Of a DNA stretch of 64,000 nucleotides, positions 53,975 to 64,000 are shown one piece after another. The notes beneath the pieces are model-generated. The model saw nothing but the letters and a program-made list of their open reading frames with translations. It was not told the DNA's origin and ran no database searches. The DNA is from Toxonevra muliebris (Eukaryota; Arthropoda; Insecta; Diptera; Pallopteridae), in contig OY829326.1 in NCBI GenBank assembly GCA_963691655.1, positions 148,322,998-148,386,997 on the forward strand, written 5' to 3'. The translations under genes and the position numbers were made by a program. How positions within the stretch are numbered: position 1 is the stretch's first letter; every line of letters begins with the position of its first letter.

Positions 53975-56515
53975 CGGACTCTTCAGTTTTAGATGATTTT
54001 ATTTTTCCTTCTTTTTTTTAAATATGTCTGCTGCTTCACTCTACCTTTTTACGTTCCTGATGTCACGATTACTTCTTCTTTGTGGTGGTGCGTGAAATAC
54101 TGAGTGCACGGAGCCATTCCAATGAGCTTCGATTGCTCATTCATTTGTACATAGATCCCCAACTGCTCCCAACTTTTATGGATATTGACCTTATAAAGCA
54201 TTTGGCTGATTTGAGAATGAATGCCCCATATACAATATATTAAAAAAATTATCAGAACTTCATTTTTTTTAACCAATAAACAATCAAATGCATTTGTTCA
54301 GTTTATTAATTTTCTTTGATTTGGCAATATGTAAATTAGTTCTGTATTGAGTTCTTCATGAAAAGTTAATTCGATTCATTTTTTTTAATATTCAGTGATT
54401 TATGTAAAACTCGTTATTTGTTTAAAATTTTTTATTCAACAGCTTACCGTGTAATTAACATAGTGCCAATGTGGTATATATTAAAAAAAAAAACTAGGCA
54501 AACCAAAAAAATAAAATAAAAACCGCCCTTGTTATATGAAACCGCTTATAACCGTATACACTCTTTCTGCCCTATGCTGTGCTTACCCCCCACATTCACT
54601 TTCCTTGTATATCACCCTCTAAACGAAAAATTATCTCGAAACAAGGAAGCATTTAATACGCTTCAACGCCTTAAATATGAAATGTGTGCAACACTTTCAT
54701 TTCTTCCCTCCGATTTGCTATGCTGACTCATGAAATCAGGGTCAAATGTTTTCAGCATCGTTGAGCAAAAGTTTATGATTCTTGGGGTCAATTAAATCTC
54801 ATTTTGTTTGCACCAAAAAAAACAAAAAAAAACAGACGTATGCGTCTTTGCATATGTTTTTTGTACTCTTTTTCCATTCATTTCATCATCAAATTTTCCG
54901 GAAAATGGAGAAGAGAAATGAGCAAGAAGAAGAGGTGATGTTGAAAGTTGAAGGGGTGTTGCTTGAAAGGGGAGTTTTTGTAGTTGGTTTTGACTAAACA
55001 CTGCTTTTGTACAAGTGTATGTGTGTGTGTGTGTAAACTGTCATTTGCATGCTAGAGCAGACTGCCCGCTGGCACATCAAAAACACACACACATATGAAA
55101 GAATACATGCACTAACAATACGCACATACATATGCGCTTGCTGGTATGTCAGTATGTATGTGTGCAGTAATGTCAGCGACACAGTAACACTTTTCTGTGT
55201 TATGACAGTTTTTTGTTTTTTGTATTAACCATACTGCTTGCTTGACTCGCTTGCTTCATTCCATTTCATTGTTTACTTCCAGAACTTTGTAGCAAATGTT
55301 TCCTTGATACTGTTATTACTGTAGTTGTTGCTATTTTAGTCTATGTGTGTGTGTGTGTGTTCTGGTCATTTGAAGGGTTTTGAATTTTGACATATGCTCC
55401 AATGCTTGGCTTGTTGTTGGTTAAGGTTCAGCGTGAGATAAAGTGAGGGGGCCCAGTGTTGAGATAGTGCTGCTCGAGAATAAATTACCATTGCCTCTGA
55501 CATTCATGGTGACTACCTACTACCACTGGCTACTACTACGACTTTGTACATACCATTCACATAGCATAACCAAAGCGTATAACATTTTGACACTTTTAGC
55601 TTCTAACAAAAACCATAAATGTCAGTTGAAATGAGGCTTAGCCAAGTTTAAATACCTTTGGACAGATTAAAAGTCTGCACACACACACACATACACATAA
55701 TCGAGAGAGTCGAGCGTCAAGTCAAGTCAGAGACAAGTAGAAAAGCAACGCAGCATTGAAAGTAGAAAACTATTTTTATGGAAGAAGAAAATGTGTTTGC
55801 TTAATTTCCAAAACTTACGTAATGAAAACATATATGTATGCAGATGTGTTCATATACATACATAAATACCTATCTATGTATAGAACATAGTTTTATTTTC
55901 AATGTGTGTTTGTATTAGTTTAGAATTGAGAAATTACAAGCATTAGGCTTGAGGGTCACTTTTAATTACTTTTAAGAAGGTCAACTCTAATGAGTGTCAT
56001 ATTTTTTCACACTGTTGCATTTTTATTACAGTCATTTCTATGTGTGTGTTGTTTAAGGATATCTTGGTATGAGTGTGTAAGTTTGCAAGAATTTTTATTG
56101 ATCTATGTATATAGAAGTGTTACAAAAGGTTATTCTTTTGCTTCCGGTCTTTTTTTTTTTTGTTTTTTTTTTTTTTGTTTCCTGCTTTTTGTTTTTTGTA
56201 TAATGAGTTTGCAATTAAAGCTAAAAACTTTTCACATTTTGTCAGCAATTTTGTGACCAATTAAAATTCGTTTAGTATTTAGCATAAAAGCATGAAAAAA
56301 GAAACAGTGAGAGTGAGACGGAAATAGAGAAATAGAGCGAGGTAAAAGTAAAAAGGTTTACTGCTCTGCATCTAATAATATAAACTTTAATATTTGTTAA
56401 ATATTGAAAATGAAAGGAATGTGTTTTAAATCTTATTTTGTGAGGTTAGAATTTCCTTTGTTCCAGTACTTACATGTACATAAGTGCAAATCTTCTATAA
56501 ATAACTTATTATAAA
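53975..56515. other. Non-coding stretch with TG/CA microsatellites
   Basis: TG repeats at about 55,017-55,035 and 55,342-55,361, CA repeat at 55,677-55,692, T runs at 56,150-56,178. The frame at 54,049-54,276 (minus) has no domain. No gene recognised. Confidence 0.5.
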
Positions 56516-56986
56516 GAGATTTCTAAGCCATTTTCATTAAAATCAGAAAGCATCAATTTTATTTCAGAAAACGTCAAATTGAATTCAAAAAGAGTCAAAT
56601 TAATTTAAGAAAGAAAATGTAAATTTTTTTTTTTAAGTGTCAAGCTGAATTCAGAAACATTCAATTGTAAGTCAAAAGTATTGAAATCGAATTCAGATAG
56701 AATAAATTTGAGTTTAATAAGAAGGTTAAATCTTGAGTTCAGAATAATTCAGTTTGATTTAAAAAAGCTTAATAGAAATCAGTAAGAGTCAATTCGAATT
56801 CAGCAAGCATCAATTTCAGAATTCAGAAGAATCAAATTGTTTTCCCAAAAAAACATTGATTTGAATTCAGAGAAGTAAAATTGAATTTTGAAAGAGACTA
56901 TTGGAATTCAGAAAAGTTTTACTGATTTCGGATAGCATAAGATTGAAAATAAAAGAAACAAATTGATTTCAGAAAGAGACAAATTA

Positions 56987-58282
56987 AGGAGTGAGATTAA
57001 AAAAATCTTAACACACATTTTATCTAATAATTTTTTTTGAGTGTAAAATTTAAAAATTTCTTTGAACTAGTTATCATTGAAAAATATATCAGTTGTTACT
57101 TTTTAATGACAAACATGTTGATTTATTGTGAGTTTGATCAAAATGAGTGAAGAAAAAGAAGTACGTCTTAAAATTATTAAAAGTATTCAAAAAAATCCAA
57201 ATTGGTCCTACAAAAAATTGGCAAAAGAATTGAAGGTCTGTCGTCAAACTGTTTTCAATGTTACTAAACAGTTTCAGGAGAATTTGACCATCGATAGGAA
57301 GCCTGGTTCGGGAAGAAAACAAGGACCACATGATATTGGGAAAGCCAAGAAAATAGAAAGCATATTGAAAAGATCTCCAAACACATCTGGTAGAAAAGCT
57401 GCCCGGTTAGCCCAGTGCTCTGACTATTTGGTGCGAAAAGTTAAAGCCAATGCAGGTTTGAAAACATACAAAGTCCAAAATGTTCCAGACAGGAATGCTG
57501 CAAAGAATTTAGACGCCAAAAGTAGGACTCGGAAAATAAAATCGAATTTCATACAAAAATATTCATGTTGCATAATGGACGACGAAACGTGTGTACTGGC
57601 AGATTTTAAGCAGCTTCCGGGTCAAAATTTGTGTGTTGCTGATGCTCGAGGAAATGTCGAGGAACAATTTAGAATCCAAAAGCAGAAAAAATTTCCTAAA
57701 AAATTCCTGGTATGGCAAGCTATATGCAGTTGCGGCAAAAGAAGCAAGTCATTTGCTACAGTGGGCTATATGAATACCGAAATATACATCAAAAAATGTT
57801 TGAAAAAAAGACTTCTTCCTTTCATAAGAGAGCAGAATGTATCCACATATTTTTGGCCCGATTTGGCATCATGTCGCTACGGCAAGAAAACTCTGGAGTG
57901 GTACCAAAGTAATAACATAGTTTTTGTACCAAGAGAGGCCAATCCTCCAAATTGTCCGGAGCTAAGACCAGTGGAGAGATATTGAGTTCTTGTGAAAAGA
58001 AACTTAAAGAGCCAAAAAAGGTATCCCAAAATATCGAAGATTTTAAAAGAAGATGGACAAACTGTTCCAAAAAGGTGTCTGAAACAACTATCAAATCTCT
58101 AGTGAAAGGCTTACCAAAAAAGGTCCACGAGTTCATAAATAATGGTTAGAACTATAAAAGTTATATTTTTCTGTAATTTGTAAAATATTATCAATTAAAT
58201 AAAAAAAATCAAAACTCTAAGATCAACCGTTTAAAAATTATTGAATTTTATATATGTTAAGATTTTTTTCGATCTCACTCCT
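56987..58282 (+). mobile_element. DD37E Tc1/mariner transposon inserted in a minisatellite
   Basis: Terminal inverted repeats (AGGAGTGAGATTAAAAAAAT at 56,987; complement of the other end AGGAGTGAGATCGAAAAAAA from 58,282) of about 28 bp lie beside TA (56,985-56,986 and 58,283-58,284). The single transposase gene runs left to right and is nearly intact. The ends differ from those of the DD37E element at 7178-8440, so the two are separate families. Confidence 0.9.
57143..58149 (+). pseudogene. DD37E transposase, one nonsense and one frameshift
   Basis: ATG at 57143 (M-S-E-E-K-E-V-R-L); an alternative in-frame TTG precedes it. The N-terminal helix-turn-helix has N-W-S-Y-K-K-L-A-K-E-L-K-V and a G-S-G-R-K hook (about 57,306). 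Catalytic core: C-I-M-D-D-E-T (first Asp), F-W-P-D-L-A-S-C (second Asp) and C-P-E-L-R-P-V-E-R-Y (Glu); the last two are 37 residues apart. The expected Trp after E-R-Y is TGA (57,983-57,985). The remaining C-terminus (KEPKKVSQNIEDF to K-V-H-E-F-I-N-N-G) continues in another frame to 58,149 after a one-base slip near 58,000. The copy is only lightly damaged, suggesting recent activity of the family. Confidence 0.88.
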
Positions 58283-59201
58283 TAAATTCAGAATGAGTTA
58301 TTTTAAAGTTCTGAAAAATCAAATTCAGAATTAGTCAATTCGATTTCGAAAATAGTAAAATTTAATTCAGAAATAGTCAATTTGATATCAGAAAGAGTCA
58401 ATTTAATTTAAGAAAAGTCAATTTATTTCTGAAAACATTAATTTGATTTCAGAAAAGTAAAATTAAATACAGAAAATTCAATTTGAAATCAGAAAAAACT
58501 TATTAATTTTAGATTAATTAGCATTAATCTGTATACAAAAAAATTCAAACTAATTTCAGAATGAGGCAAATTGAATTCAGAAATAGTCAGTTTGAAATTA
58601 AGAATGAATAGTCAGTTTGAAATTAAGAAAAAATCACTTTGAATTAAAAATTGAATTTAGAATTTGAATTTAAGAAAATCTTATTAATTTTTGATTGCAT
58701 TCTTTTAAATACAGAAGAGTCAAATTGATTTCAGGAAGCAAAAAATTGAATTCAGGAAAACTCAAATTAAATTGAGAAAGAAAAACTGAATTCAAAAATA
58801 AAAATTGGACTTAAAACAGTCAATCTGAATTCATAAATAATTCTTTTCAAATCAAAAAGCATCAATTTGAACTCAGAAGGAGTTAATTTAAATTAAGGAC
58901 ATGTTAATTTGATTGTGAAAAGAGTCAAATTTGGAAAAAAGTATCAATTTGAATTCAGAAAATGGAATTCAAAGGGATGAAGCTGATTTCAAAAAAATTA
59001 ACTGCGATTCTAACTTGACTTCATTAGAGATAAAATTAGAGCTTCCTATATTAAAAAAAAGTATAAAAAACAGCAATGGCACTTCCATTCAGTGAAAGTA
59101 ATTGTCTTTTAATTAACATTTACTCAACAGTATTTTTACTTAGATTGATTGTTGAAATGAGAAAACTATCACAAATATGACACGTGAGGAACCGTAGCGG
59201 G

Positions 59202-60136
59202 CAAGGTCGTATTTAGGAGGGGTGGAGGGGGTTTTGGGAGTTCTGAACCCCTCCCCCCCCCCCCAAATGTGGAAACTTTCTTCTATTTTTTGATATTAAT
59301 TGCCAGTGGATGAAAAAAAAGTCAAAATAAAATCTATTGAACAGTTTTTAAATATTTTTTACTTCCATCGGTTTCTTTCTAAAAAAAGTCAAATATAAAA
59401 AAATAAACTTGAAATCTTAGTTACATTATGCGACCAGATCCAATTTGTTTTCTTTGACATGAGGTTTGACTTTGGATACAAAAAGAGAAGGTGATGCTGA
59501 GCAATTTTGCATTTATAGTTTTTCTAGGTCAGTAACTGATTTTGATTTACAGTTTCGGGTTTATTTGGAAGGGCATGATTCAGCCTATAATTTCTGGATT
59601 TCGAAGTTTGTAGCACGCCAGTGTTCAGCTCTCCAATTTAAAAAAATGGCCAAAAATTCTATTTTAGGGTTTTCCATCCCATTTTTTTCTAAAACGTGGC
59701 GTGATGGGAAATTTTTGAACTCAGATTCGTGTTCAGTATAAAAAATTCATTCACAAACATTTATTCGCAAAGCCCTTGTAGGGCAGTAGTAGTGGATCAG
59801 CTCCAAAGTTCTAAGAAACGATCTTAAAATGTAATTAACACTTTAACCCATTATTGCTCAGACCACCCCGACTCGGAAGACCTCTTTCAATGCAGTAACT
59901 GCACGAATTTCAGGAATATAAGCCAGCCTCATCCGGATTCCTTATCATGGCCCGAATTCCCACTGATAATCATTTGAAAAAAATGAGCCTCTGACTATTT
60001 TTAGTATTTTTGGTAATTGTTTTGAAGTCGGGCTCATCATCAGTAATGGCAAGTCAATGTCAATTTTTTCGAATGAAAACCACCGCCACCCCCCCCCCCC
60101 CCTCTCCCCCGAAAAAAAATCATGGCTACGGCCCTG
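59202..60136 (+). mobile_element. hAT-like nonautonomous transposon, copy 2
   Basis: Ends CAAGGTCGTATTTAGG (59,202) and, on the other strand, CAGGGCCGTAGCCATG (from 60,136). Flanking octamers GTAGCGGG (59,194-59,201) and GTTGCGGG (60,137-60,144) agree at 7 of 8, a hAT-type target duplication. G/C homopolymers lie near both ends (59,249-59,264; 60,090-60,103). The interior matches copy 1 at 31.3 kb closely and copy 3 at 33.7 kb more loosely. No transposase encoded. Confidence 0.85.
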
Positions 60137-60534
60137 GTTGCGGGTTCCGAAAAGATCGTCTGATCTGCTTGTCCTATGACTTTTTGGTATTCTTCTGGTA
60201 TTATTATTATTCATTTAAGCCTATTAATTTAAATAATTATTCAAAAACATGAATTTGGAAGAAGTTTATAAAAAAAAATTTCAAATTAAAATATGATTTT
60301 CTTTAAAATAAATTTGAATTGATAAATTCTAAAATAAATCATCGCCTCAGTGGATGGTAGACATGCAGACCTTTATAGCTTGTTGAGGTTAGTGATGACC
60401 GTGACCTGCAGCACTTTATCTTATACGCTATATTATCTTGTTAGTGAGACTCTAGGTTATTCCAAAAGATTTCCCACAGACCCAGAAAATCCCAAATGGC
60501 TTTCATACGAATATTTTTAATGTGAGTACTGCAA

Positions 60535-60745
60535 CTTGATAAAAATTTGCTACCTAATACTCATATCTATGTTATCGAAAAATGAAAATTTATCCACTTT
60601 TTGATGAGAATGTCTCAAACCTGATGAGAGTCTAGGGACCTTAAACTAACTCAAAACCTTTAGCTGTAAGAATAAAAAGTGGATATTTATCAGTCTGTGT
60701 TTTCGATAGGCAGCAAGAGATTGTAAAGTTTGATCAAGCTCTTTT
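60535..60745. repeat. Possible foldback repeat
   Basis: TATCGAAAAATG...TTTATCCACTTTTT (60,574-60,603) faces its inverted partner AAAAAGTGGATATTTATC...TTTTCGATA (60,674-60,709), with further loose symmetry (CTTGAT at 60,536; ATCAAG at 60,733). No target duplication identified. Confidence 0.4.
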
Positions 60746-63095
60746 CAACTTGTTTGAAGTTCAAGAAACGCGCTGTCATCCCTAAAGAACTGGTTGATTC
60801 CTGATTTTAGAGATTGTTACAGATGCATTTTATTTCTGCCCGAAAAAGTATAAGTTACAAAATATAATATATATTTTTCCGAAAAAACTAAAAGTAAACT
60901 AAATTTAAAATCAAAAACAGTTCATGGCGCGTATCTTAAATAACATTACTTTAACGCTTTTGAAAGTAACACACCTATTGGCTCTTAAGGTTAATCCGAG
61001 TGTCTGACACATTTGTGTAAACTTCAGCTTAGTAATATTGAGTCAGTTGTGTGTATGTTCAGACAAACTTTTGGAAGCTCTGCAAAAAATTCCTGTTTAA
61101 TATTTTCCCCTTTGTATTTGATTAGTAGCCAAATATTCGATCTCAAGCTGTCAAATTAGTAAGCCATTCGGTCCTATAAATTATGTATCTGGTTGTATGT
61201 CTTAGTATTTTAATTTAGAGTTCCCAAATGGAAGTATTTACAATAATAACTCTAAAATGCTTAGTATGAACTACACGTACCTTAATAGAAGAAAGCAAAA
61301 TAATTTCATATTTTTCTATAAATAGAAATGCGTTTTTATAAAAACTCTTTCTTTAAGATATTGAATTTTAAAGAAAAAGGATAGACTTTTAAAATTAGTT
61401 TATTTGCTAATGACAATTTCATTCCCGAAATCACGAAAAACATACAAACAAAGATACACACATACAGCTATATACACAAAAAACACAATGTCCTTGTACC
61501 AGATTTCACCACATCTCACACAAACAAAAAATTCACTAATAACAATTTTCAAGCACAAACAAATATAGAATGCCACGTTGACATTGTCACAAACACAAAT
61601 AGTATGGACAAACAAACAGACAGGCAAATAGACAGAGGAAATATGAAAGAAAATGTCAAAAAGAAGAGCGAAGCAAATAATCCAAAAACGACCAATTGTC
61701 ATTGTGAAAAGCCAACCAAAAATTGCGCTGCGGTCGAGACTGATAAAATTTTGACATTTTTCTTTTAACGAATTTTTTATTTTTTCTACTATTATTCTGC
61801 TACAATTTCATTTTGTTACTAACTTCTTGAGGACAACAGTAGCAGCAGTAGCACATGTTTAGCAAAGCCTCAAGCCGCAAACAAGCAGCCCACATGCCGC
61901 AGCATCAGAAACAACAGCAGCTGGAACATCAACAGAACAACTACATACACACATACATACAAAGAACTTTCAGGCAGCAAGTTTTCAGTTTACAGTTTTC
62001 CTCAAAAACCCATTTGCTTAATGGATATAATAAATTTTACTCTAAATTGAAACTCGTAATTTTACAGTGTTCTTTTTTGGGTATATATGTATGTGTGTAT
62101 GTTTGGCTTGTTTTTGTTTTTACAATTTTCTTATACTTATGTACATATTTAGATACCAACCAAGAACAAAAAAAAAACAAAGACAACTAGAAAAGCACAA
62201 CCTACTGTTGTCATTCGTAGTGTCAAGTCAAGTCGAGTCGAGTTGAGTTTGTAGTATAGTGGGTTCATATTTGAGTGAGGCTAATATTGTTGTTGCTCCA
62301 ACATTTATTTGTTTGTTTGTTTGGCTGCTTTTGGGTTGCAAGTGTGTCCTTGTATCTGTTCTATGCTTAAGTTCTTTAAATTTTTCGATGTTTATTTAAG
62401 TTTTTCTCAAGCTTTTAAATATTTTTATTTGTCTGTCTGCAACTGTCGCTTCTATTTATCTGAAAAGTAGAAGAAATTCACACAAAACTAATTGTAATTA
62501 CTTTAAGCGTCTCTGCAGTATAAACTCTACAACACAACCTCAAATATATTTTCATATCTAACTACAGCTACTCGATTACATCTGCATCTATGTATATTAC
62601 ATATACATACATATAATGTTGTTTGTTGTTGTTCTGCTGCTATATACTTGCTTTACTGTTAGCACATAATTCCTTAAGGATTTCTTTTATTTTTTTTTTT
62701 TTTTGAAATACTTACCTCAGTTTCACAGTTCCCGCATATAATTTTAGAACTTACATCAGAAAGCAAAAGTTGCATGAAAGATATATTTAATTCTATAATT
62801 TTTATTGCGTGGAAAATTTACCTGTCTTCATAAAAGTCTCATTTGTACTGTGCATACAGTGGAATGAATTGTATAAATTTCTAGTTACTAAATTAGAAAC
62901 GTGTTAAGTTAGTTGCAAGAAATTGCAATAGGAAATTACGGTTTCTTAAGAACGCAAACTTTTGGTATACCAGCTCGATAGCGACGAGAAAAATGTCGGC
63001 TGCTATCGTTCTAGTACCACACCATAATCAATTAAATGACCAATTTTCCAGTAGTCACTATTACTACTACTACTTCTAAAATTTGTTCTCGTTTT
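60746..63095. other. Non-coding stretch
   Basis: CACA/CATA- and CAG-rich patches (61,400-61,960), TG-rich patches (62,070-62,110). The frame at 61,855-62,190 is Gln-rich low complexity without support. No gene recognised. Confidence 0.45.
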
Positions 63096-63114
63096 TCGCA
63101 TGTACATAACATTT

Positions 63115-64000
63115 ATTTTAAATTTTTGGACGCGTGCCTATGATACGGCTAACTTTGGTTTAGACCTGAGGAACCAGAGAAGACTGGTAGATAAAAACTT
63201 AACATCTTACCAACCAAAACAATGGCTAGTGATTAGCAAGGAAAAATGCAACCGGGAGTCTCCATCGTTATATCAGCCGCTTCGTATACTGGACACTGCA
63301 GGAAACTTTCTGGAAAGACTGCTAAAGCCTCGTATCAAAGCAGCCATACACAAAATCGAAGGGCAGTACGGTTTCAGATCTGACATGTGCACAAAGAAGT
63401 AGTTTTATTGGCAAGTAAGGATGTCAAAAACGAGTTCAACAGTGCCAGATATGATAGACGCCATGGAAAACGGAAACTATCTCAGCGGAAGTGAGACCAC
63501 CCAAAGAAAAAATAGCACGTCGAGGGCCGTACATGAGTTTAACCTCTGCCCGGACCTCTAGATTTTCAGCTACAACGAAATACTGCAGATCGAGATGCCA
63601 GATGATACATATCGGGTCGGCTACGCAAACGACATTGCGGCTTTCATCAAGTAAGCGCAACGGAAACCAAACCAGATGATTCTAAAAACGTAGAGCTACT
63701 TTTACTTATAAAACAAGCACACCCCATTAGAAGTTAAAAGGCGGATATGTATCAGAGCAGTCAAAACATAACAGGTGGTAAACTATCTGGGTATAAGACT
63801 CCACACCAAATTGTGCTACTTTGCCCACATAAAACACGCGGCGATCGAAGCATGCCAGATGATAGGTTTACTTGAAGAACTAATGGCTAACGTCGGGGGC
63901 CTAGCATACAATAAATAAAATTACGGATGTCGACAACAAACTCAGTCCTACTGTATGGATGTGAATTGTGGGCTGATGCGCTGAATATCGAAAACTGAAG
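63115..64000 (+). pseudogene. R1-type LINE reverse transcriptase relic, cut by window end
   Basis: Several frames give the RT in order: ESPSLYQPLRILDTAGNFLE and Q-Y-G-F-R-S-D (63,260-63,390); D-V-K-N-E-F-N-S-A-R (motif A region, about 63,420); C-P-D-L-stop-I-F-S-Y-N-E-I-L-Q-I-E-M-P-D-D-T-Y and G-Y-A-N-D-I-A-A-F-I (motif C, YADD changed to YAND, about 63,610); then Y-L-G-I-R-L-H-T-K and L-L-Y-G-C-E-L-W-A-D-A near the end. Stops and frame changes show a dead copy. The L-D-T-A-G and M-P-D-D-T phrases are typical of R1-clade elements. The sequence continues past 64,000. Confidence 0.75.

Larger units (their letters stand above)
56520..59010. repeat. Degenerate tandem array (AATTCAGAAAGAGTCAATTTG-like)
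   Basis: Diverged units of about 20-24 bp close to AATTCAGAAAGAGTCAATTT run from 56,520 to 56,984 and again from 58,285 to about 59,010. The DD37E transposon at 56,987-58,282 splits the array. No coding sequence. Confidence 0.75.

Noticed and set aside
54049..54276. 75-residue minus-strand frame with protein-like composition
   Set aside because: No recognisable domain, and it begins in non-coding A+T-rich sequence; unsupported.
61855..62190. Gln-rich 111-residue frame
   Set aside because: CAG/CAA-type low complexity followed by hydrophobic text from TG repeats; typical of intronic fly DNA.

Overview
The window looks like euchromatin or an intron-rich/intergenic stretch of a higher (cyclorrhaphan) fly. 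It is strongly A+T-rich, full of short microsatellites and homopolymers, has 60-80 bp introns with ordinary GT-AG sites, and carries a dipteran mix of mariner/Tc1, hAT-like, CR1/Jockey-, R1- and I-type elements plus a tRNA-derived SINE. I cannot name the species from sequence alone.

Only one host locus is clear. It is a tandem pair of three-exon, trypsin-like serine protease genes at about 24.7-28.1 kb on the + strand. The paralogues share intron positions and phases. Both have a full catalytic triad, lack a basic residue before the mature N-terminus, and end in a hydrophobic tail that suggests membrane anchoring.

Most other interpretable sequence is transposable elements, many nested. By region: 0.2 kb, a tRNA-like sequence; 3.0-4.25 kb, a foldback repeat and a complete SINE with a 13 bp target duplication; 6.9-8.4 kb, a DD37E transposon inserted near a Tc1 relic; 8.8-13.1 kb, a nearly full CR1/Jockey-type element with two long ORFs; 18.3-21 kb, a degenerate repeat array, a retroelement 3' end and an RNase H-bearing retroelement relic; 21.9-24.3 kb, a second CR1/L2-type reverse transcriptase framed by inverted repeats; 26.1-29.3 kb, two degenerate tandem arrays around the proteases; 30.9-34.8 kb, a composite mariner/hAT-like element and a 1,074 bp hAT-like element with an exact 8 bp target duplication; 37-40.2 kb, a small MITE, an RNase H-type relic and a MITE-in-MITE nest; 41.9-45 kb, foldback, duplicated satellite and a long hairpin; 46.7-47.9 kb, a mariner with in-frame stops; 48.4-54 kb, small MITEs and two retroelement 3' ends; 56.5-59 kb, a minisatellite split by a second DD37E element; 59.2-60.1 kb, another hAT-like copy; 63.1-64 kb, a broken R1-type reverse transcriptase running off the end.

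No rRNA, CRISPR, plasmid or prokaryotic feature is present. The unusual content is repeat architecture (composite and nested elements, inverted repeats flanking a retroelement, conserved retroelement 3' modules) and the odd maturation features of the protease pair.
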